Under the pieces are notes generated by a model, which saw only the letters and a list, made by a program, of their open reading frames with translations, was not told the origin of the DNA and searched no databases. From Leuctra nigra (lineage: Eukaryota > Arthropoda > Insecta > Plecoptera > Leuctridae): a stretch of 64,000 bases of DNA. Positions 50,476 to 61,214 of this stretch are shown one piece after another (position 1 is the stretch's first letter; each line of letters starts with the position of its first letter). The stretch spans positions 27,061,060 to 27,125,059 of the forward strand of contig OW203768.1 in assembly GCA_934045905.1 (NCBI GenBank). The letters are read 5' to 3'. The position numbers were made by a program, and so were the translations under genes.

Positions 50476-50649
50476 TGTCTTGTATTTATGTTACTTCTAC
50501 CTAGAAAATTTATATATTTATGATGTCAGGAGTCTTCCATCGGATTTAAATAGCTTCTTTTGAAAATATGTTTATTGCAATAAAATGCAACATAAAATGG
50601 ATTATTAAAGGCTTAGACTTTAAAGGTACCGAATAGTAAAAAAAAGGAT

Positions 50650-50815
50650 AAATTGCACAGACACGTGTGGTTTTGTTCTCAAAAAATTGAGTAAACTCCC
50701 TGAAGCTGTCCTGAAATCACCAGCCAGCCGCGCTATGCAGAGCATGTTAGTCGGCAGTCGGAGGCTCAACGTGTCGGACGTGTGTGTGTGTGTGTGTTGC
50801 TGCCCGCGCTGTGTG
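50650..50815 (+). repeat. Dispersed repeat R2, copy 3
   Basis: Matches 8124-8290 and 27530-27692. It contains an expanded GTGTGTGTGTGTG run at about 50780 that is short in the other copies. Confidence 0.75.
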
Positions 50816-51182
50816 TTTATCTAGGACGATGACTCTGCTTGGGGGACGACTGGGTGACGTCACCCATGTTAGCCAGCCTGAACGAATTTAGCTATGTGTG
50901 TGCCGCCGATAGCAATGTGAGCCTTTGCTCATTATATCGTCAGTATAATATATAGCATGTGATAATGTGTGTAGAACCAATGTCGTCCTTACATTGCATA
51001 GCAATGCCAAGACGTAATTTAATTTCATTTTGTTTTGTAGCTTGTTTCAAACCTGTTTCAACTTGTTGAAGAACTCGAAGCGCTATATGAAAATGTTGAA
51101 CGGACCCTAGTAGATAAATATACATTTCGCATTTTGCTACTTTCTTCTCAACTTGGCAACGTATCATCTTCCTAAAATATAA
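50816..51182. other. Intergenic, nothing recognised
   Basis: Ends with the left target duplication CCTAAAATATAAC (51171-51183) of RHS copy 14. Confidence 0.4.
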
Positions 51183-51270
51183 CCTCACCAATGGACTGCC
51201 ACCTTGACGCGGTGGTGGGGCTTAAGGGACCGGCTCGCATAGCGAGTTGGTCCCAACCAAGTGCAGTCCA
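51183..51270 (+). ncRNA. HDV-like ribozyme candidate, type B
   Basis: P1 CCTCACC (51183-51189, first C shared with the target duplication) pairs with GGTGGGG (51214-51220). J1/2 is AA. P2 TGGACTGC (51192-51199) pairs with GCAGTCCA (51263-51270). P3 is ACC (51201-51203) with GGT (51211-51213). L3 is TTGACGC (51204-51210). P4 GGGACCGGCTCGC (51226-51238) pairs with GCGAGTTGGTCCC (51242-51254), 13 bp with two G-T pairs. J4/2 is AACCAAGT. In the other type B copy the P4 loop end differs (CTCACATACGAG against CTCGCATAGCGAG) while the stem stays paired. Confidence 0.7.
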
Positions 51271-51572
51271 GGGTCGGCCTAGTCCCATGCCCTCCCTTGA
51301 ATTTGCGGTCCCCTCGGGCCGGCCTCCCTCCTCGAGATGGTGATCCCCCTGAAATCAAATCCCACCGGCCCGAAGCCTCCCCCTCCCCAACGGTCCGTCC
51401 CCATTCCGGCCTGGCCTTCCCACCAGTGCTGGACTCCCCCGGATCGGGCCAGTTGGGCTGACCCCTCCCCATGTCCTCCACTTATATCAACAAAGTTAAA
51501 TGCAAATATTAATGTGCGCAATATAACCTCGTCGTTGACGCGCCGTTAAACCACAATAATCAATCAATCAAA
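51184..51572 (+). mobile_element. RHS copy 14: type B head on the common body
   Basis: Flanked by the exact 13-bp repeat CCTAAAATATAAC (51171-51183 and 51573-51585). The head is type B only. From CATGCCCTCCCTTGAATTTG onward the body and tail are the same as in type A copies, ending in CAATC repeats in place of CTAATC. It is the proof that type B works as a complete 5' end by itself. Confidence 0.9.
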
Positions 51573-51585
51573 CCTAAAATATAAC

Positions 51586-53916
51586 GAATTACCTAACGAA
51601 TTAACGAATAACCTGAACAATATTAATGTAAATATTATGAAATTTCTAATCAATTTATTAACATAAAACATTAAACAAAAATACTTACTCGGTCCAGCCA
51701 TGAGGACCTCTTCTTCAGTTTCATGGACATTTCTTGTATAGACACAATAGGCGCTAGATTGTTTCAAAATCAATTATGTGTAGAAAGTAATTTTTTAGAG
51801 AGTTGTTTATATTGTTGTCGTTGTCATGGTTACATTTGTATAATCATTTAGTTTAGAAGGCAGTGAAATTGCGAAATTAGAAGCACTGTTAAAATCATTC
51901 AAAATGGCTGTGAGATAATCACGGCAATATCATGACATTTATCATTCAAGAAACTTGTTATTTAAAACATATCCCTACACCAATCAATTGGTGTGATTTA
52001 CGTAGATAATTGTATGTAGACTTGATTTCTTTTATCTATTTTATTATCTAGAGATGAATTTTTCAGTGATTATCTATTATTTGTAATCGACTGCTGTAGC
52101 CAGTTTTTCCTAAACGCTAGAATCTGACACACTTTGTAGTTCTGATGAGATATTATTCAGAAGAGTAACTATGGTGAAATCGAAACGGTTTCTATTAAGT
52201 TTTAGTCTGAAGATATGTATTTCAGTTTGATGTTAATAGCATGGACGCAACTTTCACTTTTAAATGAAATTACGCCGCTTCGATTAATTGTATGTAGGCA
52301 GAATGTTATACAATTGTGACGATTTTCTTTCTCGAATGTTTTGTAATGTCGAGTGCAGGTCTTCTTGAGCAAACTTGTTTCTGAATACTCATGGAGCTGC
52401 ATGAGTTGGACGTCCATACTAGAGAGTAGGCATACTTCTTGATTAATCTTGCTTCTATGCGGAACAAGATGCATGTAGCTAGTCTTTTGCAATTATTTGC
52501 CAATTTTTAAATGTAATTGAAATTTAGATAATGTTAATTGTATATTAATTGTTGAAGATTATGACAAAACTTTAGCTCGAACATGTCGTCAACTGAGTAA
52601 GATGTTTTTGAAACATAATGATAATGGTATGGTATTGCGCTATTACCATCAATGCTAAGAGTAAATTATTATGATATAGCTTGCCCCATTGATGAACGAT
52701 GTGATGCTTCAATGAATTCGTTGCTTGATTGCATTTCATTTAAAATTATCGTTGATGCAATTGGCCATGTGGCCATTATTTGTGCACCATCCTGACATTT
52801 GCCTTGACGAATAAAGAAAAACACGGAAAACCTTATCAAGATGGATGGATGGTCGGCATGTTATATCGATTCCCGAATGACAGTTCAGAGATGTCTGTAG
52901 GTAATCATTGAAGAAATGATGGTATGGAAGGATCAATGTAGCGAGGAATCTGATCTTTAATTATGTTTCATCTGGTTGATCGAAGGTTGATGAAGTCTTG
53001 CACGTACACCCGAGCTTATGTTTGATGTTATGAAAGGATCAATGTTGCGAGGAATATGATTTTCAATTCAACGATGTATCGTATGGTGCATAGAATACAT
53101 GTAGTCTAGCTTGCCGGTTTGTAGATACAATATTTTATTAGATTTTACTGATGCATCAATATTCTCCATAGAAATGAGCTTGGAGACTTGAAGATTCTGA
53201 AAACAAGTTTTTTGTTTCGGGATTGTGCTTTTAATATTGAATATTTGTGTGTGCAAATATTGTTCTAATATAAAGTACTTACTCTCACATTTGGAGTCAA
53301 ATTTCACAAATTGCGCAAAGTTAGTTTGTATCGAGGACAGTTTCTTCTCCATGAAAATCTCTCTTCATATCTCCAATTGCGTTCTCCATGGGAAGTTTGA
53401 AGTCAGATCGTACATACTCGAAGACACCAACATTTCTTTGGCTTGTATCAAGGTAACTTCTTCTCCATATTATCTTTCCATCTCTCTTCATTTCGTTCTC
53501 CATTTTGTTTTCTTTTATGCTTATTGTTGTCGCAACTCCAACATGTATCTTAATTTACTCAACGCTACCTTTCAATATTTTATAGAAGTGTACAATGTAC
53601 AAATATTAATATATATTTTTTTGTTATAGGTAGTAATTGATAAGTTAGTGCCTATGTGATTGCTGTATTTTGACTTAAACTCACATTTCTGTATTACTCA
53701 TGTAAATCAATTGTAAATAAAGGGAATTAGAAAATTACAATCAAGTAAAAGACTTAGTTAAAAATGGCTCCTGCATAATAATTTTTTTTTACTGCAATTA
53801 AAAATTTGATCCTTATGATCCTTTCAAATTTGATGTTAAGTTATGTTTATTGATGTATGTTTGTGATTTCTTTTCTTGTATTATTTTATTATATTATTTT
53901 ATCAACTGTACTGTAT
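51586..53916. other. Intergenic; no supported gene
   Basis: AT-rich. A minus-strand segment at about 52240-52500 in one frame has a DLHS...ILPTYN-like look that could be the C-terminus of a decayed LINE reverse transcriptase, but support is too thin for a call. A GATCAATGTTGCGAGGAAT / GATCAATGTAGCGAGGAATC pair (about 52930 and 53038) is a small local duplication. Confidence 0.35.
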
Positions 53917-54452
53917 AGGGTGAATGTACCGGTTATGGGCAGGTTAAGAAATTTTCCTTACATTTTAAGTCATGTAGAGCAAACTATTCAAGGTAAAACT
54001 GAGCACAGGATTTTAAATGAAGGAATGGAGTATTGGGAAGACATTTAATAGGGAGAAAAAAATCTAAATTTTTTTTAGAAAAAGTTATTTTATTTTATAA
54101 ATTTTTGGAGCATTTGCACCACTTATGGACAAGCTCTGTTCCAGTTATGGACACGAAATGTGCCACTTATGGACACATACAAAAATTAGGCTTTATAGGT
54201 TGTAGTAATGTACCTAAGCAAGCAAAATGTATCCAAAATAATCTCAAACAAATAATATTACTAAACATGTATGATACAACATGATGTAGTACAAAACATT
54301 TAAGATACAATGTAAAAAACACAACATGATGATGAACAAAAACAACATGATGTACTTGCGGAAACATTATTAATATTTATTTACTGAATGAAATGTCACA
54401 TTTCTAGGTAGATTATGAAATTTGTTGAACTGATAACCTGATAAACTAGTCT

Positions 54453-54640
54453 ATGCCGAGTCTATACTCACGAGAATCGTGCATGACGGTCGTGCGACTA
54501 GCGCTGTTGCGCGAACTACCAGAACTCGTGCGTGACAGTCGTGCCGCTCGTCGTGCGAATAGCCTTGGCATAATAGGCCGGCTATTCACTCGACGACCGT
54601 GCATGATCTGTCGCGCACGATCGTCGTACGTATAGACGCT
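54453..54640. mobile_element. GC-rich inverted-repeat MITE nested in the pogo element
   Basis: Starts GAGTCTATACTCACGAGAATCG and ends as its diverged inverse (CGATCGTCGTACGTATAGAC). The interior is rich in CGTGC/GCACG palindromes. Much more GC-rich than the host element, so it is a separate insertion. No coding. Confidence 0.6.
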
Positions 54641-54688
54641 TCGAAGATAAAATGAAAAAGGCCTAATACTAATTACAATCAGTAGTAC

Positions 54689-56959
54689 CTAGGCTCGCTC
54701 AAAGACACTATCTACAGCCACACCAAAAACATACCTCATTCTATTCCCATTCATAAGAATTTTAGGCTGGGGCAAAACTGACTTTATTTGATCTAGTGTA
54801 ACGAAAGACACATCTGTATCGTCTGGCGAAAAAGTAGTTTTCGATTTATCGAGGCATTTTAAAGCCATTACGCTTACATCGATACTGTCTTCATCTTCTT
54901 CCGGTGGTCGCTGAACGATACAGACGTACGTGTAAGTCACTGATTGCCGATTGCCAGCCTTAAACTCAACAAGCACGAATGCACCTTGTTTCAGGTTCTC
55001 TACAGATACTTGCAGATTATTGGTACATACATTTCTAACTTTTTTGTATGTGCTCAATACTTCATCATCGCTGGATACATCTTGAGTCAGTAACGGATCA
55101 TCCTCGGATGCACTGCCTGCACTCTCAACAGGGCTCATTTTCCCTTTCTTTTTCAATGTGCCTCTTTGCGCTTCCTTCTCCCTTCTTTTCTGTAATCTCT
55201 TTTCCAATCGTTCTTTCTTGGCAATTTCTTTCTCTTCGTTTACTCTCTTTTTCTCATCATTTACTGCCTTCCAGGCAGAGCCGGTAAGAACGCTTGGCAT
55301 CTTCAGACGTTTTCTGGTGGTCTTCTTCTTAGGAGTTCCAGGCCAGAAAAGGGTCTGTTCAAAAATAGCTTGAACCGAGGGAGAAGAGAAATCCTTTTCG
55401 GACTCTTGACTGGTGCCGGGCTGAATCTGTTGTGTTGGAGTTGCTGAAGTAGTGCAAACTTGTATCAGTGGTGTCTGTTCCGATTCTGATCTTGGAACAG
55501 GATTTGTGACGAGGCACTCTTCACTTATGATTGTTTGCTGATCGTTCTGAAGAAATTGTTTCCACACATCGTAAAGCATCGTTGCACTGGTATCACCAGT
55601 CCACTCTTCCCCTTTTAATATCTTGAACTGTTCAAGAACTGGGGGTGTGATTTTTGATTCTAGAAAATCCAGATGCGACACATTCTTCATTTCAACCTGC
55701 GGAGTGTACGCAGCAGGTTTGGACTTAAGGACACATTTGGAATAGTCCACATTGTCTGCATTGTACGGGAAGAGTCCTGTAGCTCTAAATCCAGAAACAA
55801 TTGCTTTTGTTAAATCAACTGTGTGAATCGCTTGATCCACGGCTGTGCAAAGAGTTTGCTTTGTAATCTCCTGCCCCTCGTGATCAATGCGCCACTTCTT
55901 TGTGGTTTTCAACCACGAAGTTTTTAAGGGCTTAAAAACGGAGACATCCAAGGGCTGTTAGATAGCTGTTGCGTTTGGTAACAACGCAACCAGAACTATT
56001 CCTTCTTTGTTACACAAATCGTTTAAGTGCTTTGTAATATGCGATTTATGACCATCAAGAAACAAAACGATAGGAAATGGTATGTTGTTCTGTTTTAGAA
56101 ATGGAAGGAAAACGTTTGCAACATATTCAAAGAAACTTTGGCCAGTCATCCATCCTCGTTCGGACTTACCAATGCCCCATGTATCAGGACAGTTTGAAGT
56201 TATATCTGATGGTAACCGTTCGTAACCAAAAAGGGCTAATGGAGGTGCCATTGTGCCACTCGCATTTACTGTAAACAGAACTGTTACGCATTCCTTGTCA
56301 GAATTCTCAGAGACACTGTATACTGTTTCGTTACGGGGTCCGAATATATACTGGCCTTTGGGAGCTAAAAATATTGCTGTTTCGTCACAGTTCCACACTC
56401 GACGAGAATCATCCAATAACGTGGATTCAATTCCATCGGTGGCAAATGAACTTAAAACTTCTGCGTGCCAGTTTCTAATAGATCTTTCAGTTACCAGCGA
56501 TCGAGCTTTCCCCAGATGCTCGGCGTGTTTAACGGAAATCTCCGGATGTCTTCGCAGAAAGCCTTCCATCCACTTGCGAGAAGGACGATTGTCTACAAAC
56601 GGTGTCTCCAAATTCATGGCTTCAACTATTTTCTTTACCGAGTCAGCAATGCTAGCCCTGTCTAGAGGAAAGCCTCTCCGTGCCACATTCAATACATAAT
56701 CTTTTAAATTTGTTTCTACCTCGACAGGCAAAACGGACACCGGTCCAGGATGGCTGGTATTCTTTGGCACCACATTGTTCACTTTGTTCCACAGGGTGGT
56801 TCTAGGAACGCCAAAAAGTCGGCCAGCACGACTAACGGACATCCCGGAATCCACGGCGCGAAGTGCATTTGAGACTTTGCTCGGAGAGTAGCGGCACTGC
56901 TTTTTCGGGCTCTTGCATTTCTTTTTAGGCCTTGGGCCTGATCCAGACACCGTCTTCAT
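54689..56959 (-). pseudogene. pogo/Tigger-like transposase with one nonsense codon
   Basis: Two frames in the same register: 333 residues (55958-56959) and 420 residues (54689-55957), separated only by TAA at 55958-55960. N-terminus: basic segment, pipsqueak-type helix-turn-helix (KVSNALRAVDSGMSVSRAGRL), CENP-B-type domain (NRPSRKWMEGFLRRHPEIS). DDE domain: VWNCDETAIF (first Asp), VLFLDGHKSHI (second Asp), then LLPNATAI-stop-QPLDV (third Asp). Relatives usually have Leu or a similar residue at the stop position, reachable by one base change. The C-terminus has a Lys/Glu coiled coil (about residues 590-640) and an acidic patch. Otherwise it seems intact. Confidence 0.9.
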
Positions 56960-56964
56960 TGTGG

Positions 56965-57220
56965 AGCAAGTCTGTGATAAGAAAGAATGATCAACTTATG
57001 CCCTACACACCTTCCACTGGCAATAACATGCGTGTTTCTTGGGGGGGGGGGGGGGGGGGGGACTGGTTTGAACCTGCTTAAGGTCCACCATTCACAAGTC
57101 TGTGATAAGAAAGAATGATCAACTTATGCCCTACATACCTTCCACTGGCAATAACATGCGTGTTTCTTGGGGGGGGGGATGGGGGGGGGGGATTGGTTTG
57201 AACCTGCTAAGGTCCGCCAT
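56965..57220. repeat. Tandem duplication of ~125 bp with long G-runs
   Basis: AGTCTGTGATAAGAAAGAAT ... CATGCGTGTTTCTTGGGG ... GGTTTGAACCTGCT recurs twice (from about 56969 and 57099). Each has a G-run of 10-20 bases that differs between copies. It lies in the transposase leader of the pogo element. Confidence 0.75.
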
Positions 57221-57704
57221 TATACAGGTATGATAAGCTGTAAAAACTTGTATTAAATCAATGTGTCCATAACTGATACATACCTGCAAACAATGTACCA
57301 TTAATGGACACCCCCCTACTGAGGCTTTAAACTGATCATCCAACAGAAATTTTAATTGCACATCATTCATATACCTTAGAAGGTATTATCCATTACTAAC
57401 TGATACAAATATAGCATAAATTCACACTAAAATTAATTAAGATGCATGTAGATGTGCTTAAGCAGTTTGCTAACACTTACCAGTAAAAATGATGAATTTC
57501 TTCACACAATGACATTGTCATTCAGTAAACCATGATGAACCTAACCAAACCTCCAAAAAGTGATATGGTTCAGGTGCTGACATCTATGGGACTATACAAG
57601 AACTATTACAACTTCACATTGTTACTAACTTAAAATAGTACAGTCAGTTAAAAAAAAAGTGCCCATAACCGGTACTTGCCCATAACCGGTACATTCACCC
57701 TATA

Positions 57705-58164
57705 TCATTTTGTATTTAATCCACAGATAAGTCCCTTGTAGGGACTTAGTGGAAGAGTGTTTATTATTATATATTTATTATTTGTGACAATAAAAGAAGT
57801 GTTCAAACTAAATGAATCTAGAATGTAGAAATAAATACTTAGGCAAAAAGAGAATTCAACTCTCAACACAACTGTATAATGATGTGCCAGTAAATGAGCA
57901 AGTAGAGATACCAATGTTCTTGACGCCTCTTCCTGAAAGCTGTGATTATAACCTATCAACTGTAAATCATGCTGCTTGGTGAATCAAGTTCTAGTTTTAC
58001 CAAGGCCTTGTAGGCCGAGGCAATTGTTCCTAATTGTATCACTGTGGATTCCTGTCCAGGTAATAGGTAGTCCAAAGTGGCGCCGTGAAAAAAGATTAAA
58101 ATAAAACTCAAAGCTCACCCTAGTCGAAGGATCAGTGAAGATTCAAAATTGTATGTCAGCCAAC
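57705..58164. other. Intergenic, nothing recognised
   Basis: No supported feature beyond the TA flank of the pogo element. Confidence 0.35.
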
Positions 58165-58800
58165 TTTCCATGGATATCAGTCGGATATCCGCGAAAAGTT
58201 GGCTGATCCTGATATTTGGGACACTCTGATATCAGTGAGATATTGGCTGATGTCCAGCTGATGTCCGGCTGATGTCCGTAGAAGGTTCAGCTGATGTCTG
58301 GCTGATATCAACGAGACTTCGCGGATGTCCGGCTGATGTCCGTAGAAGGTTCAGCTGATGTCTGGCTGATATCAACGAGACTTCGCGGATGTCCGGCTGA
58401 TGTCCGTAGAAGGTTCAGCTGATGTCTGGCTGATATCAACGAAACTTCGCGGATGTCCGGCTGATGTCCGTAGAAGGTTCAGCTGATGTCCGGCTGATAT
58501 CAACGAAACTTCGCGGATGTCCGGCTGATGTCCGTAGAAGGTTCAGCTGATGTCCGGCTGATATCAACGAGACTTCGCGGATGTCCGGCTGATGTCCGTA
58601 GAAGGTTCAGCTGATGTCCGGCTGATATCAACGAGACTTCGCGGATGTCCGTAGAAGGTTCAGCTGATGTCCGGCTGATATCAACGAGACTTCGCGGATG
58701 TCCGGCTGATGTCCGTAGAAGGTTCAACTGATGTCCGGCTGATATCAACGAGACTTCGCGGATGTCCGGCTGTGATCAACGAGACTTGGCTGATGTCCAT
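58165..58800. repeat. Minisatellite, 64-bp unit, about eight copies
   Basis: GCGGATGTCC recurs at 58321, 58385, 58449, 58513, 58577, 58641, 58693 and 58757: seven 64-bp steps except one 52-bp step with a 12-bp deletion. Within the unit CTGATGTCCG and related CTGATATC submotifs repeat, so the unit grew from a shorter one. Open frames across it are composition effects. Confidence 0.85.
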
Positions 58801-58989
58801 AAAGGGTAAAAAATTATACCTAGTTATCCGTTTTGTAATTAATTAGGAAATGTTACAAGGATTAAATGCAATTTCTTAAACAAATTAAAATACTGATTTA
58901 AGTAAGACAATTGATATTTATTGCATTATGATTCACGGTCAAATTAGCACAAATAATGTCAATAGAGCAATTGTAAATATATCTTAAAA
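58801..58989. other. Spacer
   Basis: Nothing recognised. Confidence 0.3.
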
Positions 58990-59720
58990 AATTCAGGACA
59001 GTGACTTACACACTACAAATTGAATAAACTTGGAACAAAAGAAACAAACGGGTCACCTGATTAATGGTGAACATGTCAGTCTTAATAGCACTTGAGAATA
59101 TTCGTAAAACCCGATTATAAAATACAAAATGGGACAATCAAAAGAAAATAATAATGACAGCGACTTACACACTACAAATCGAATAAACTTGGAACAAAAG
59201 AAACAAACGGGTCGCCTGAATAATAGTGAACAGGTCAGTCTTAATAGCACTTGAGAATATTCGTAAAACCCGATTATAAAATAGTAAATACAAAAGGGGA
59301 CAATCAAAAGAAATTAATAATGACAGCGACTTACACACTACAAATCGAATAAACTTGGAACAAAAGAAACAAACGGGTCACCTGATTAATGGTGAACAGG
59401 TCAGTCTTAATAGCACTTGAGAATATTCGTAAAACCCGATTATAAAATACAAAATGGGACAATCAAAAGAAAATAATAATGACAGCGACTTACACACTAC
59501 AAATCGAATAAACTTGGAACAAAAGAAACAAACGGGTCACCTGATTAATAGTGAACAGGTCAGTCTTAATTGCACTTGAGAATATTCGTAAAACCCGATT
59601 ATAAAATACAAAATGGGACAATCAATTAAAAAATTCAGCAGTGACTTACTCACTTAAAAATGAATACATTTCAAAAGGAACAAGGTCACCTGATCCGTGC
59701 AAGTTAATGATGACATGTAT
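58990..59720. repeat. Tandem repeat, ~159-166 bp unit, four copies plus a diverged fifth
   Basis: GACTTACACACTACAAAT recurs at about 59003, 59162, 59328 and 59487. Each unit ends with AAAATGGGACAATCAAAAGA or a variant. A shortened, diverged unit follows at about 59626-59720. No coding. Confidence 0.85.
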
Positions 59721-61214
59721 GAAGAACATGTGAGATACAATGTTAGCAAATGCGCAATAATTGCTCAAAGAAATACTAATTAATGTAGCCACAAGTTAAC
59801 AAATAAATGTGAAAGTATTGTATCGTAATAGTTGCAGTTTGGTTTCGAAGTTGTGAAGGATACATTCACTGTATAATTCTTCCTGAATCTTCAAGCTTGA
59901 TCTTCAGGGGAAGGGCTCAAGGCTGAAAAAGTTTGTCAATGATTAATATCGAATTTAGACCTCATATCACTCAAGTAAAATTGGGTCGGATTAACTACTG
60001 GTGGATATAAATATACCCGAGATTGGGAGTATTTTGAGTTCTGGGAATATACTTTTTTTCTAAATGTGTTGAAATCCTTTCAATTTAGAACATTAACGAT
60101 TCAGAGCTTGCAAATTGATTTATATCAGTAATCTAGAACCCGCAACCCACCATGCCACTTCTTGCAGTTCGCTGACTAAATTAAATATGCAAAAAATAAT
60201 GTTCACCGAGTTTTCTGAAGTTCACCGAGAATTCTGAAATTGTTTCATTCGCAGCTAAAAGAAAATAATCTGTGCCACTTCTTGTGCTGCAGAAAAATGT
60301 TTCTTTCCCTCTAATTACATTGATTCTAGTCAAATTTGTACATAATCAATTTAAATTCTCATAGGTACCTTGGGTGTTATCAGCCTTATTAATTCTGAAG
60401 AGCAAACATTTTATTTATTGTAGAAATCTTTTCTGTTATGTAGGAATTTGTTAGAGATGCTCGCCTCTCTCTCTCCGTGCTGTCAATGTTCGTTTCTCTG
60501 TCGATTCTTTTCTTGCATTGAGCTAGAAAAAGAGGAAGTTTTGTAGTTATTCTTCAGAGTGAATGTCAATTCCACAATGTAACATTTGTTCCCACTACAC
60601 TTGCTCCAATGCAACCAGCAACACACAATGGGGAATATGTTAATGTTGAGATTATATTTTTTTTTTATAAACAGAATTGCCTCAAAGAGCAATGTGAAAT
60701 TTCATTAGATTTTTTCATTCCACGAGGCGGTGGATGATTTGGCTGGTTGAATTCTGTGAAGCTGCATCAATTAATTTACCTTTTATGGTGTGTTTGCATG
60801 GCTGTTGATTGAATTGGACACCAAAAGGAAGATACTGATCTCAGGTTTGATCTAAGATATACATTTTGATATTCCATACACGATATCGTGAATTATGGCA
60901 CTGTGAACATCTCCATTTCGATCTCTCAAACTTCCATGAAAACATAATTTGCAGAAATCACGCCTACTGGATCATAAAAACAGAACCAAGGTATAAAGAA
61001 AATTGATGCAGATTATCGACTGAGTTTATAGAAATTGCGGTTGCGAAGTAGTCTGCCTCCAAGCGGTGCAACCTGGTTAACATTAAACAGACTACAAAAA
61101 CGGATGCCAAACTGTTAACAATTGTTGATCTCCTGGCAGAGAATTGGAATACAATGGAATAGTCATTAAGGTTTATATAATTAAGATAATTATTAAGAAG
61201 AAAATTAGTAAATT
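59721..61214. other. Intergenic or LINE-D leader, no supported gene
   Basis: No ORF1-like frame is seen before LINE-D ORF2. The part next to 61215 may be its 5' UTR. No ribozyme-like head of the RHS type is visible here. Confidence 0.35.

Larger units (their letters stand above)
53917..57704 (-). mobile_element. Full-length pogo/Tigger-like DNA transposon
   Basis: The ends are inverted copies of TAGGGTGAATGTACCGGTTA followed by TGGGCA (left from 53917, right up to 57704), flanked by TA on both sides (53915-53916 and 57705-57706), the Tc1/mariner target. Extra subterminal copies of a C(C/A)(G/C)TTATGG(G/A)CA-type motif occur at about 54118-54175 and 57260-57310, and the right end carries the ACCGGTTATGGGCA unit twice. 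Inside are the transposase gene (54689-56959), a nested MITE (54453-54640) and a tandem duplication with G-runs. Size 3788 bp. Confidence 0.85.

Noticed and set aside
52202..52503. C-terminal fragment of a LINE reverse transcriptase
   Set aside because: Only a vague DLHS...ILPTYN resemblance in a frame with stops; not enough for an annotation.
57043..57061. G-runs as a quadruplex regulatory element
   Set aside because: They are single long homopolymers in a tandem duplication inside a dead transposon; sequencing error in run length is likely and no regulatory context is seen.
58500..58748. Minus-strand frame with a repeated HQLNLLRTSAGHP peptide
   Set aside because: It lies wholly in the 64-bp minisatellite; 64 is not a multiple of three and the frame breaks between units.
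59053..59307. Hydrophobic minus-strand frame resembling a membrane protein
   Set aside because: It is translation of the 159-166 bp tandem repeat, without conservation of frame between units.
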